Source: Bacteroidales bacterium
GTDB lineage: Bacteria; Bacteroidota; Bacteroidia; Bacteroidales; CAIWKO01
NCBI GenBank assembly: GCA_023228145.1
Contig: JALOBU010000011.1
Coordinates: 18,132 to 82,131, forward strand
Length of the DNA: 64,000 nucleotides
Reading direction: 5' to 3'
Part shown: in pieces, positions 33,646-41,139 of the stretch
Layout: the number at the start of each line of letters is the position of its first letter
Position numbering within the stretch: the stretch's first letter is position 1
Made by a program: the position numbers and the translations under genes
The notes under the pieces: generated by a model
The model's database searches: none
Told to the model about the DNA's origin: nothing
What the model saw: the letters and a program-made list of their open reading frames with translations, nothing else

Positions 33646-35370
33646 ATGAACAACGAGTATAGCGAACAGGAACAAATCAGGCGACAAGCACTCACAGAGC
33701 TTTATAATTTGGGTATAAATCCTTATCCGGCTGAAACATTTGAAGTAAATACAATAACTTCAGAAATACATGGAAATTTTCCCGCAAATAATAATATGTA
33801 TCAGGATGTAAGTATAGCTGGCCGTATTATGTCAAGGCGTATTATGGGGGCAGCTTCATTTGTTGAATTACAAGATGCCCACGACAGGATTCAGTTGTAC
33901 TTTAAGCGTGACGATATATGTCCGGGGGAAGATAAAACCTTATATAATACTGTATTTAAAAAATTATTGGATATCGGAGATATAATAGGAGTGAAGGGGT
34001 ATGTTTTTATCACACAGATGGGAGAAATAACAATACATGTTAAAGAATTTAAGCTGTTAAGCAAATCTTTAAGGCCCTTGCCTATTGTAAAGGAAAAAGA
34101 CCTGGTTGTATATGACGCTTTTACTGACCCTGAACAGCGTTACCGTCAGCGTTATCTCGACCTGATTGTGAACAGGGATGTCAGGCAGATATTTGTTAAA
34201 CGGGCAAATGTTATTAATTCTATCAGGCAGTTTTTGAATGGCAAAGGATACCTTGAAGTAGAAACTCCTGTTTTGCAGCCGATATATGGAGGAGCAGCAG
34301 CCAGACCTTTTAAAACATTTCACAATACACTTAACAGCACACTATATCTTCGTATTGCCAATGAACTTTATCTGAAGCGCCTTATTGTAGGAGGTTACGA
34401 TGGAGTATTTGAATTTGCAAAAGATTTCCGTAATGAAGGTATGGATCGGTTTCATAATCCGGAGTTTACCCAGATGGAGTTATATGTGGCATACAAAGAT
34501 TACGAATGGATGATGGACTTGGTGGAAGAAATGGTGGAAAAGGCAGCTCTTGACACCAATGGCATTACGCGGATTAAAGTAGGGGAAAATATAATTGACT
34601 TTAAACGCCCATGGAAACGCTATACTATGTTCGAAGTTATAAAACAGTACACAGGTATTGATATTTCTGTGATGACCGAAGAAGAACTTCGTAAAACAGC
34701 AAAAACCTTAAATATCGAAATTACTCCCTCCATGGGTAAAGGAAAAATTATTGATGAGATTTTTGGAGAAAAATGCGAGCCCAATCTGATTCAACCAACA
34801 TTCATAATTGATTATCCGCTTGAGATGTCACCACTTGCCAAAAAACATCGCAGCAAAGAAGGCCTTGTGGAGCGTTTTGAAGCTATTGTTAATGGAAAAG
34901 AGCTTTGTAATGCTTTTTCAGAACTTAATGACCCCATTGACCAGCGTAAAAGATTCGAAGCTCAACTTGAATTAGGCAAACGCGGTGACGAAGAATCCAT
35001 GGTGTTGGATGAAGATTTTCTGAGGGCTATAGAATTTGCTATGCCACCTGCAGCAGGTTTGGGAATCGGCATTGACAGGTTGGTTATGATTATGACAAAT
35101 TCACATTCTATTCAGGACGTTTTGTTATTCCCGCAAATGAAACCCGAGATTAAATCAGTGGTTACTTCTGTTGATGATTTTGTGGCAAAAGGAATCCCTT
35201 CTGTTTATGCCGAATTGATTATGAAAGCTGGCTTTAATACTCCTGATTCATTAACAAATGCTGTCCCTACAAAATTGTTTAACGATATCTGTGGCCTGCG
35301 AAAAAAATTAAAATTAGATATTAAAGCTCCGACCATTGAAGAAGTAACAGGTTGGATCAATAATATTTGA
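33646..35370 (+). CDS. lysS: Lysyl-tRNA synthetase, class II
   Basis: LysS charges tRNA-Lys with lysine. The 574 residues comprise an N-terminal OB-fold anticodon-binding domain (about 50-150, RIMSRRIMGAASFVELQD) and the class II catalytic core with motif 2 (FEFAKDFRNEGMDRFHNPEFT, about 261-281) and motif 3 (GLGIGIDRLVMI, about 470-481). About 70 residues follow the normal end (after LLFPQMKPE); they are helical and resemble a helix-hairpin-helix-like tail seen in other Bacteroidota LysS proteins, making it longer than the roughly 500-residue norm. It stands upstream of the radical SAM and efp genes but with gaps over 100 bases. Confidence 0.97.
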   Translation: MNNEYSEQEQIRRQALTELYNLGINPYPAETFEVNTITSEIHGNFPANNNMYQDVSIAGRIMSRRIMGAASFVELQDAHDRIQLYFKRDDICPGEDKTLYNTVFKKLLDIGDIIGVKGYVFITQMGEITIHVKEFKLLSKSLRPLPIVKEKDLVVYDAFTDPEQRYRQRYLDLIVNRDVRQIFVKRANVINSIRQFLNGKGYLEVETPVLQPIYGGAAARPFKTFHNTLNSTLYLRIANELYLKRLIVGGYDGVFEFAKDFRNEGMDRFHNPEFTQMELYVAYKDYEWMMDLVEEMVEKAALDTNGITRIKVGENIIDFKRPWKRYTMFEVIKQYTGIDISVMTEEELRKTAKTLNIEITPSMGKGKIIDEIFGEKCEPNLIQPTFIIDYPLEMSPLAKKHRSKEGLVERFEAIVNGKELCNAFSELNDPIDQRKRFEAQLELGKRGDEESMVLDEDFLRAIEFAMPPAAGLGIGIDRLVMIMTNSHSIQDVLLFPQMKPEIKSVVTSVDDFVAKGIPSVYAELIMKAGFNTPDSLTNAVPTKLFNDICGLRKKLKLDIKAPTIEEVTGWINNI

Positions 35371-35477
35371 TAATAGCAAAAGATTAATAATATTTAATCA
35401 AAAGCAATCTCTTGAATCAGTACCAGAGAAATTTGTCAAATAATAATATTTCATAATTAGAATAAAGAAGAGTATAA

Positions 35478-36755
35478 ATGTTTCCGTCAAAAGCTCCATA
35501 TTTATTATACAGTGACGATAATGGAAATATATTTGAAGATACATCTTTGCATGTTGTAGGGCGGAGTGGAAGAATTAATAAAGTTTTACAAAAAGAAGAT
35601 TTTATCTTGCTGCCCGAAGGCAGCGACTTTTTTCATCTACCAGGCAGGCGTGCAGTAGGGTATGATTATAAAACAAAGCAACTTCGAACATGCTATAAAG
35701 GTTGGGCTGTGGCAGCTTTCGTTGCGCCGGCATACACCCTCACATATAACGCATCATGGGTTACGGAGGCACAAGCACCTCGCTTACCATTATATGCTTA
35801 TGCTGCCATTGGTTGGTTTGATAATAAATTTTTTACAACAGCTTTACGTATTGATCCGGATATCAGGCAGGATTGCAATCAATTTAATCAGCATTATGTT
35901 GAGAAAAATGCAAAAAAAATGCTGAAAGTTAACCCCGGTAACAGGCTGCTGAAGCATTTGTCACATTGTGCCCTGGTATATTTTTGCCCTGCAGCCCGTA
36001 ACTATTTTATGAACCGCTGGGAAGCCCCTTTACCCACGTCACCTGTCTGCAATTCACGCTGTGTAGGATGTATTTCATACCAACCTAAAGAACACAAAAT
36101 TGTTTCAACACAAAACCGTATTACTTTTATTCCCATTCCAGAAGAAATTTCTGAAATTGCAGTGGCACATCTTGAAAGTGCATCTAACCCTATTGTTAGC
36201 TTTGGGCAAGGTTGTGAAGGAGAGCCTCTAATGGTATGGGAGACCTTGCGTGATGCCATTAAAATCATTCGATCGCAAACATCAAAAGGAATTATCAACC
36301 TGAATACAAATGGGAGTAGGCCGGATGCCGTTGAAGAACTTTGTAAAGCGGGTTTGCAAAGTATTAGGGTAAGCATGAACAGTGTAAGGAAAGAAATTTA
36401 CCAGGCATATTATAATCCTGTGAACTATGAGTTTGAAGATGTTCTTGATAGTATCAGTATTGCACGAAAAAATAATATATGGGTTTCGGTCAATTATTTT
36501 GTTTTTCCCGGGCAGACAGATAATACATTAGAGGTTGAAGCTTTAAAAAATTTTATAAAAAAATACGATATAAACATGATACAATGGCGTAACTTTAACA
36601 TTGACCCTGAATGGTATAATGAGATTGTGGCGCCAGCAAAGGATTCCGTTTGTATCGGAATAAAGAATTTGATTAAAAATATTAAATCTGAATTTCCAAA
36701 ACTTTGCAACGGATATTTTAATCCGGGAGAGCAAATAATCACATCAAGGTTATAA
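35478..36755 (+). CDS. Radical SAM protein of unknown specificity
   Basis: The 425-residue protein carries the [4Fe-4S]/SAM motif CNSRCVGC (CxxxCxxC, about 191-198) preceded by a 185-residue N-terminal region with no recognised domain (aromatic-rich, AYTLTYNASWVTEAQAP). After the motif come GQGCEGEPL (about 238-246), a GE-type motif that contacts SAM methionine, and NTNGSRPD and VSMNSVRKEIYQAYY segments of the TIM barrel. There is no C-terminal SPASM-like Cys cluster. The family is not one I can name. It lies between lysS and efp. It is not a lysine 2,3-aminomutase by its cluster context, so EpmB identity is not supported. Confidence 0.85.
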   Translation: MFPSKAPYLLYSDDNGNIFEDTSLHVVGRSGRINKVLQKEDFILLPEGSDFFHLPGRRAVGYDYKTKQLRTCYKGWAVAAFVAPAYTLTYNASWVTEAQAPRLPLYAYAAIGWFDNKFFTTALRIDPDIRQDCNQFNQHYVEKNAKKMLKVNPGNRLLKHLSHCALVYFCPAARNYFMNRWEAPLPTSPVCNSRCVGCISYQPKEHKIVSTQNRITFIPIPEEISEIAVAHLESASNPIVSFGQGCEGEPLMVWETLRDAIKIIRSQTSKGIINLNTNGSRPDAVEELCKAGLQSIRVSMNSVRKEIYQAYYNPVNYEFEDVLDSISIARKNNIWVSVNYFVFPGQTDNTLEVEALKNFIKKYDINMIQWRNFNIDPEWYNEIVAPAKDSVCIGIKNLIKNIKSEFPKLCNGYFNPGEQIITSRL

Positions 36756-36897
36756 GACATGTATTTGCTATCATGATGGTTCATTCTACTTATCATTCAT
36801 GCAATAAGTTTAAAGTATAGATGTATTAATATTCTTTAATTATGAAATTTGCAACACGCTTATATTCAGTCAATTAAGCCTAGCTCTAAAATACCCC

Positions 36898-36926
36898 TTG
36901 CCATTTCAATATTTTGACTATTTTTG
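36898..36926 (+). promoter_or_regulatory. Promoter of efp
   Basis: TTG (36898-36900), an 18-base spacer and TATTTTTG (36919-36926) match both consensus elements. The start codon is 33 bases further on. Confidence 0.55.
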
Positions 36927-36959
36927 CACGAAATTTCAAAAATACATTAATATATATTT

Positions 36960-37526
36960 ATGGCTACTACGGCAGATATCAGAAATGGTTTGTGTATAGA
37001 GTTTAACAATGATTTATTTGTTGTTGTTGATTTTCAGCATGTAAAACCCGGAAAGGGTGGTGCTTTTATCCGTACAAAACTTAAAAGTTTAACTACCGGA
37101 AAGGTGATTTCCAATACTTTTAATTCAGGCGTTAAGATTGACGTAACCAGAGTTGAGAGAAGGCCTTATCAATACCTTTATAAAGATGATATAGGTTACC
37201 ATTTTATGCATGCTGAAACATTTGAACAGGTTTCCATCATTGAAGACCTTATTGAATCATACGATTTACTTAAAGAAGGTCAGGGGGTTGAAATTATGTT
37301 TCATGCCGATACAGAACGCCCACTTTCCTGTGAACTCCCGGCATTTATTGAACTTGAAGTTACCTATACCGAACCCGGCCTGAGGGGCGATACTGCAACC
37401 AATACTTTGAAACATGCCACTGTTGAAACAGGCGCTATCATTGATGTCCCTCTCTTTATAAATATTGGAGAAAAAATTAGAATTGATACCAGAACTCATT
37501 CGTATTATGAAAGAGTAAAATCATAA
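36960..37526 (+). CDS. efp: Translation elongation factor P
   Basis: EF-P binds between the P and E sites and rescues ribosomes stalled on proline runs. The 188-residue protein has the KOW-like domain I with the tip loop VKPGKGGAF, Lys32 being the position modified in some lineages, two OB domains (FMHAETFEQVSI, about 80-91) and the C-terminal signature GEKIRIDTRTHSYYERV. All three domains are complete. The lpxD-type gene follows after 25 bases, so the two are likely one operon, driven by the promoter at 36898-36926. Confidence 0.97.
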   Translation: MATTADIRNGLCIEFNNDLFVVVDFQHVKPGKGGAFIRTKLKSLTTGKVISNTFNSGVKIDVTRVERRPYQYLYKDDIGYHFMHAETFEQVSIIEDLIESYDLLKEGQGVEIMFHADTERPLSCELPAFIELEVTYTEPGLRGDTATNTLKHATVETGAIIDVPLFINIGEKIRIDTRTHSYYERVKS

Positions 37527-37551
37527 ACCGCAGATTATATATTTAGATTTT

Positions 37552-38472
37552 ATGGATTTTGAAAAAACCTTTACCCTCAAAAAAATTGCCGAATTAATAA
37601 ATGCCAAGTATAAAGGCGAGGATAACCATATTATTTCCGGAATAAATGAGATTCATATGGTGAAACCAGGTGATATTACATTTGTTGATTTTGAAAAGTA
37701 TTATGATAAAGCCCTCGGCTCCAATGCATCAACGATTATTATTAATAAAGATATTACCCCTCCTGAAGGAAAAGCACTGATTATATCTGAAGATCCTTTC
37801 AGAGATTATGTAACACTGGTAAAATATTTTAGAAAATTTGAACCCTGTTATAAATATATCAGTGATACTGCTGTAATTGGCAAAGGAACCGTTATCCAGC
37901 CAGGAGCTTTTATAGGAAATAATGTTATTATTGGAGAAAACTGCATTATTCATTCCAATGTAAGTATCTATGACCATGCTGTCATTGGTAATAATGTTAT
38001 TATACAGTCAAATTCGGTTATCGGAGGAGATGCTTTTTATTTTAAACGCCGTCCAACTCATTATGATAAAATGGAATCCTGCGGAAATATTATTATTGAG
38101 GATGATGTGGAAATTGGAGCATTATGTGCCCTGGATAAAGGCGTTTCAGGAAACACTGTGATTGGGAAAGGAACTAAAATAGACAACCTTGTTCAGATAG
38201 GCCATGATACAGTCGTTGGCAAGCATTGCCTTATCGGTTCTCATTCAGCTATCGCCGGAGTATCAACTCTTGAAGATAACGTGTGCATCTGGGCGCAGGT
38301 GCTGATTAATAAAGACCTTACCATAGGAAAAGGTGCGGTGCTTCTGGCCATGTCGGCAGTTGACAAATCGCTGGAAGGCGGTAAAACATATTTCGGAGCA
38401 CCTGCCATTGAAGCCCGCAAAAAGTGGAAAGAAATTGCGGCCCTTAAAAAACTCGCAGAAAAAAATATGTAA
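37552..38472 (+). CDS. lpxD: LpxD-type UDP-3-O-acylglucosamine N-acyltransferase
   Basis: LpxD adds the second hydroxyacyl chain to UDP-glucosamine in lipid A synthesis. The 306 residues comprise an N-terminal uridine-binding domain (about 1-100, GDITFVDFEKYYDKAL) and a left-handed beta-helix of hexapeptide repeats (from about 105: VIGKGTVIQPGAFIGNNVII and onward), with the catalytic-His region NLVQIGHDTVVGKHCLIG and IAGVSTLEDNV. It is shorter than E. coli LpxD (341), as is the version next to efp in other Bacteroidota, which may have a second, longer LpxD elsewhere. I cannot tell which acylates lipid A here. It is a cytoplasmic enzyme downstream of efp. Confidence 0.82.
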   Translation: MDFEKTFTLKKIAELINAKYKGEDNHIISGINEIHMVKPGDITFVDFEKYYDKALGSNASTIIINKDITPPEGKALIISEDPFRDYVTLVKYFRKFEPCYKYISDTAVIGKGTVIQPGAFIGNNVIIGENCIIHSNVSIYDHAVIGNNVIIQSNSVIGGDAFYFKRRPTHYDKMESCGNIIIEDDVEIGALCALDKGVSGNTVIGKGTKIDNLVQIGHDTVVGKHCLIGSHSAIAGVSTLEDNVCIWAQVLINKDLTIGKGAVLLAMSAVDKSLEGGKTYFGAPAIEARKKWKEIAALKKLAEKNM

Positions 38473-38537
38473 TTCTAAAGCATGTTACCTGATATTTTAT
38501 AGAACGCTTCCAATTTTTATATAGCATTTAAAAGCTT

Positions 38538-38915
38538 TTGGAAAAAAAATTTTTTAAAAGATATTCCAATATTCGCATCAACTATAAATTGTGGATGTCG
38601 TCAGAGTCTGGTAAAGAAATTCTTGATGATGCCAAATGGCAGATGCTTATTTCCATACATCAGATGGGGTCGCTGAAAGCTGCTGCAGATAAGGAAAATA
38701 TTAGCTATCGCAAAGCATGGGGCGATGTTATAAAAATGGAAAATATACTGGGCTTCCATTTGGTTGAAAAGCATAGGGGAGGCAAAACAGGAGGGCTGAC
38801 AATTTTAACCGATGAAGGGAAACGTCTGGTTGAAGCATATGTTGATTTTCGTGCTGAATTTCAAAATAATGTAAACGAAACAATCAGAAGGTTTAAAAAG
38901 ACTTTGAAGCAATAG
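38538..38915 (+). CDS. ModE-type winged-helix DNA-binding protein with TTG start
   Basis: The 125 residues match the N-terminal DNA-binding domain of molybdate-responsive ModE and its stand-alone relatives: NIRINYKLWMSSESGKEILDDAK (12-34), then the helix-turn-helix MGSLKAAADKENISYRKAWGDVIKMEN with the typical SYRKAW recognition segment, and a wing GGKTGGLTILTDEGKRLV. No molybdate-binding (MOP) domain follows, so it is a short form. The start must be TTG at 38538, since an in-frame TAA precedes it and the next ATG (38595) would delete conserved residues. The gene begins the wtp region; it probably controls the downstream Mo/W genes, by analogy. Confidence 0.8.
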   Translation: MEKKFFKRYSNIRINYKLWMSSESGKEILDDAKWQMLISIHQMGSLKAAADKENISYRKAWGDVIKMENILGFHLVEKHRGGKTGGLTILTDEGKRLVEAYVDFRAEFQNNVNETIRRFKKTLKQ

Positions 38916-38948
38916 ATTGTACAATGAAATTTTATGTTGCTTTAGTCC

Positions 38949-39015
38949 AAATCGTTAAATAGTATTTTTTAATAATGACGGATTTAGGATAAATATAACT
39001 TAATACCAACGATTT
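38949..39015 (+). promoter_or_regulatory. Paired AAATCGTT and AACGATTT half-sites before wtpA
   Basis: AAATCGTT (38949-38956) and AACGATTT (39008-39015) are exact inverse copies, 51 bases apart, between the ModE-type gene and wtpA. ATCGTT and AACGAT are the half-site cores in classical ModE operators (ATCGnTATA...TATAnCGAT), and the same pair recurs at 40106-40124. Binding by the ModE-type protein is inferred. Confidence 0.4.
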
Positions 39016-39057
39016 ACTAATAAATGAACTGAAATAATTTTTAAACATTTATAACTG

Positions 39058-40056
39058 ATGAAACAACTATCATTAATAATTATAACTTTAGTATTAGCAT
39101 TGATAATTGGATGTGGAAATTCTAATAAGGTTGGGGGTGATGTAATAAGTAATAACGAACAATTAAAAGGAAGTTTGATTATTTTTCATGCGGGAAGTTT
39201 ATCTTATCCGGTAAAAGCAATTTGTGATTCGTTTGGGAAAAAATATCCTGATGTAAAGATCTATACCGAAGCAGCCGGGAGCAAAGAGTGTGCAAGAAAA
39301 ATCAGTGACCTGAAAAAGAATTGCGATATTATGCTTTCTGCAGATTACAAAGTGATTGATAATTTATTAATTCCTGAATGGGCAGACTGGAACTTAAAAT
39401 TTGCAGCCAATGAGATGGCTATTGTTTTTACCGAAAAATCAAGATATGCTAATGAGATTAACAGGGATAACTGGCATGAAATTTTACTAAGAAAGGATGT
39501 TGTTTATGGAAGAAGCGATCCGGAAAGCGACCCTTGCGGCGTGAGAGCAATTCTTACCATGCTTCTGGCTGATAAATATTATAATAAACCTGAATTGTCA
39601 AATAGATTAAAAAATAAAAACACGAATTATATCAGGCCCAAAGAAACAGACCTGATTGCATTGTTGGAAACTGGTTCTCTGGATTACATTTTTTTATACC
39701 GCTCAGTGGCACAACAGCATAAACTGAAGTATATTCTACTACCGGATGAAATAAATTTAAAAAATGAGAACTTTGCAGATTTATATGCTTCTGTGAGTAT
39801 TGAAACGACCGGAAAAAAACTTGGAGAAAAAATTATTGAAACAGGAGCTCCTATGGTTTATGGGCTTACCATTCCCAAAAGCGTTAAAAATTATAAGCTT
39901 GCAGTAGCCTTTCTGACTTTTTTTCTTGACCCTTCAGGAGGTATGGCTATCATTGAAGCAAGTGGGCAGCCATCGGTTGTTCCGGCAAGCACTGGAACTT
40001 ATGACAAAATTCCGGAAGAATTGAAACTTTATGCAAAGCCTGAAACACAGGAATAA
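39058..40056 (+). CDS. wtpA: Tungstate/molybdate ABC transporter substrate-binding lipoprotein
   Basis: Residues 1-19 are a lipoprotein signal peptide (LIIGC, Cys19). The mature protein matches WtpA: LIIFHAGSLSYPVKAI (about 40-55, oxyanion-binding Ser region), AAGSKECARKISDL (about 75-88), ADYKVIDNLLIP, YGRSDPESDPCGVRA and PKETDLIALLETGSLDYIF (about 193-211). WtpA binds tungstate or molybdate in octahedral coordination with high affinity and hands it to WtpB and WtpC. The 332-residue length is typical. The permease and ATPase genes are not adjacent but 6 kb downstream, after four inserted genes on the same strand. Which of the two anions it prefers cannot be read here. Confidence 0.93.
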   Translation: MKQLSLIIITLVLALIIGCGNSNKVGGDVISNNEQLKGSLIIFHAGSLSYPVKAICDSFGKKYPDVKIYTEAAGSKECARKISDLKKNCDIMLSADYKVIDNLLIPEWADWNLKFAANEMAIVFTEKSRYANEINRDNWHEILLRKDVVYGRSDPESDPCGVRAILTMLLADKYYNKPELSNRLKNKNTNYIRPKETDLIALLETGSLDYIFLYRSVAQQHKLKYILLPDEINLKNENFADLYASVSIETTGKKLGEKIIETGAPMVYGLTIPKSVKNYKLAVAFLTFFLDPSGGMAIIEASGQPSVVPASTGTYDKIPEELKLYAKPETQE

Positions 40057-40096
40057 CAATTTTTATCATGATAATCTTTTAATTACAAAAAAAATG

Positions 40097-40124
40097 TAAT
40101 TTTGAAAACGATATGTAATCGTTT
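40097..40124 (+). promoter_or_regulatory. Promoter -7 box and inverted repeat before the lipoprotein gene
   Basis: TAATTTTG (40097-40104) matches the -7 consensus; directly after it AAACGAT (40106-40112), 5 bases, and ATCGTTT (40118-40124) form a perfect inverted repeat. The repeat would cover the transcription start, a typical repressor position. The half-sites equal those before wtpA. A palindrome TTATCATGATAA lies at 40063-40074. Confidence 0.5.
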
Positions 40125-40144
40125 GCATATCTAAAAATGTAAAA

Positions 40145-41104
40145 TTGAAAAATATGAATGTTCAAACTGAATTAAAATCAATTTTATTTATATCATGGCC
40201 TAAGTTTTTATGTCTGCTGTTGGTTTTGTTTTTTACAAATTGCAAGAAAAACACAGAGACACGCCTACCGACAATTAATTTGATTTTTGAATCGTGGTGT
40301 AATAATGATGGTGATACAATTGAAATCGGAAAACCTATTCGGTTTAAAGTTCAGGCAGAAGGGTTGGATGCGAATCTTACAAATTTCACTGTTAAAAAAT
40401 ATTATGACGGGCAGATTAAAACAGTGTTGGATTCCGGATTAAATTCTTCTGGTTTTGTAACCGGGCTTTCCTTTTATCAAAATGTCGAAAATCAGGTGGA
40501 GTGGAGGTTTGCAGTAATGGACAGAAACCGGAATGAAGCATCTGTATCTCTCAATATTTTTAAGGATCCCAATTCGGTTTTTGGAGGTATTTATGAATTT
40601 TTAAATTTAAGAATGGGCTATCAACAGAATAACACCTATGGGCATTTTTTCCTGCCCGTAATAAATAAAGTTTTTTTTGGCGATTCTGCCGCCTTATATC
40701 AGGATAAGGTTGATTTTCTTACCTATTTTAATTATCGTGAAGACAACGGAATACTGAAACCTTCTCCTACCTTTTCTTCCCCCGGAGAAGAATTATCAGC
40801 TACCGGCGAACTTTACGACATATATTACCCTTTTTTATGTGACTGGACAACAAGAAACTATACCAAATATGACGTCAGGGCTGTTAATGGAGTAACGGCC
40901 GAAGCATTCAACCAGGCACATAACGACAGTTTGCTAATTGTTTCCTATGATGATGTTTGGGGTAAAAAGAAATATAAATGGGCAAGCGATGGTACATTAA
41001 TACCTTTTATGACCCAGTCAGGCAAGAAGGGAATTATTTATGTACATCAAGCGGACAATGACTCAACAGGAAGCATATTGTTTTCAATGAAAATTCAAAT
41101 GTAA
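40145..41104 (+). CDS. Lipoprotein of unknown function in the Mo/W uptake region
   Basis: The 319-residue product has a long N-terminal region and a lipobox-like FFTNC with Cys33, then KKNTE. The mature part has about 90 residues with an Ig-like strand pattern (DTIEIGKPIRFKVQAEGLDANLTNFTVKKYYDG), then a Phe/Tyr-rich domain (GIYEFLNLRMGYQQ, FFLPVINKVFFGD) with VDFLTYFNYREDNG, and a C-terminus ending SILFSMKIQM. I do not recognise the family. Lys after the Cys (CKKN) rather than an acidic pair does not settle inner leaflet or surface location. It is followed by the T9SS protein after 35 bases and probably co-transcribed with it. Confidence 0.7.
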   Translation: MKNMNVQTELKSILFISWPKFLCLLLVLFFTNCKKNTETRLPTINLIFESWCNNDGDTIEIGKPIRFKVQAEGLDANLTNFTVKKYYDGQIKTVLDSGLNSSGFVTGLSFYQNVENQVEWRFAVMDRNRNEASVSLNIFKDPNSVFGGIYEFLNLRMGYQQNNTYGHFFLPVINKVFFGDSAALYQDKVDFLTYFNYREDNGILKPSPTFSSPGEELSATGELYDIYYPFLCDWTTRNYTKYDVRAVNGVTAEAFNQAHNDSLLIVSYDDVWGKKKYKWASDGTLIPFMTQSGKKGIIYVHQADNDSTGSILFSMKIQM

Positions 41105-41139
41105 ATCATAAACATAATTATTAACTAAAAAAAGTAAAA

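Noticed and set aside
35478..36755. Radical SAM gene as EpmB (EF-P lysine aminomutase)
   Set aside because: The cysteine motif context differs from lysine 2,3-aminomutase and the lysS next to it is a full synthetase, not EpmA.
38916..39057. Possible molybdenum-cofactor or tungsten-cofactor riboswitch before wtpA
   Set aside because: The gap is 142 AT-rich bases with only short inverted half-sites; no multi-stem structure was found by reading.
40063..40074. Palindrome TTATCATGATAA after wtpA as a terminator
   Set aside because: It has no loop and no clear T run after it; in AT-rich DNA such a palindrome can arise by chance.
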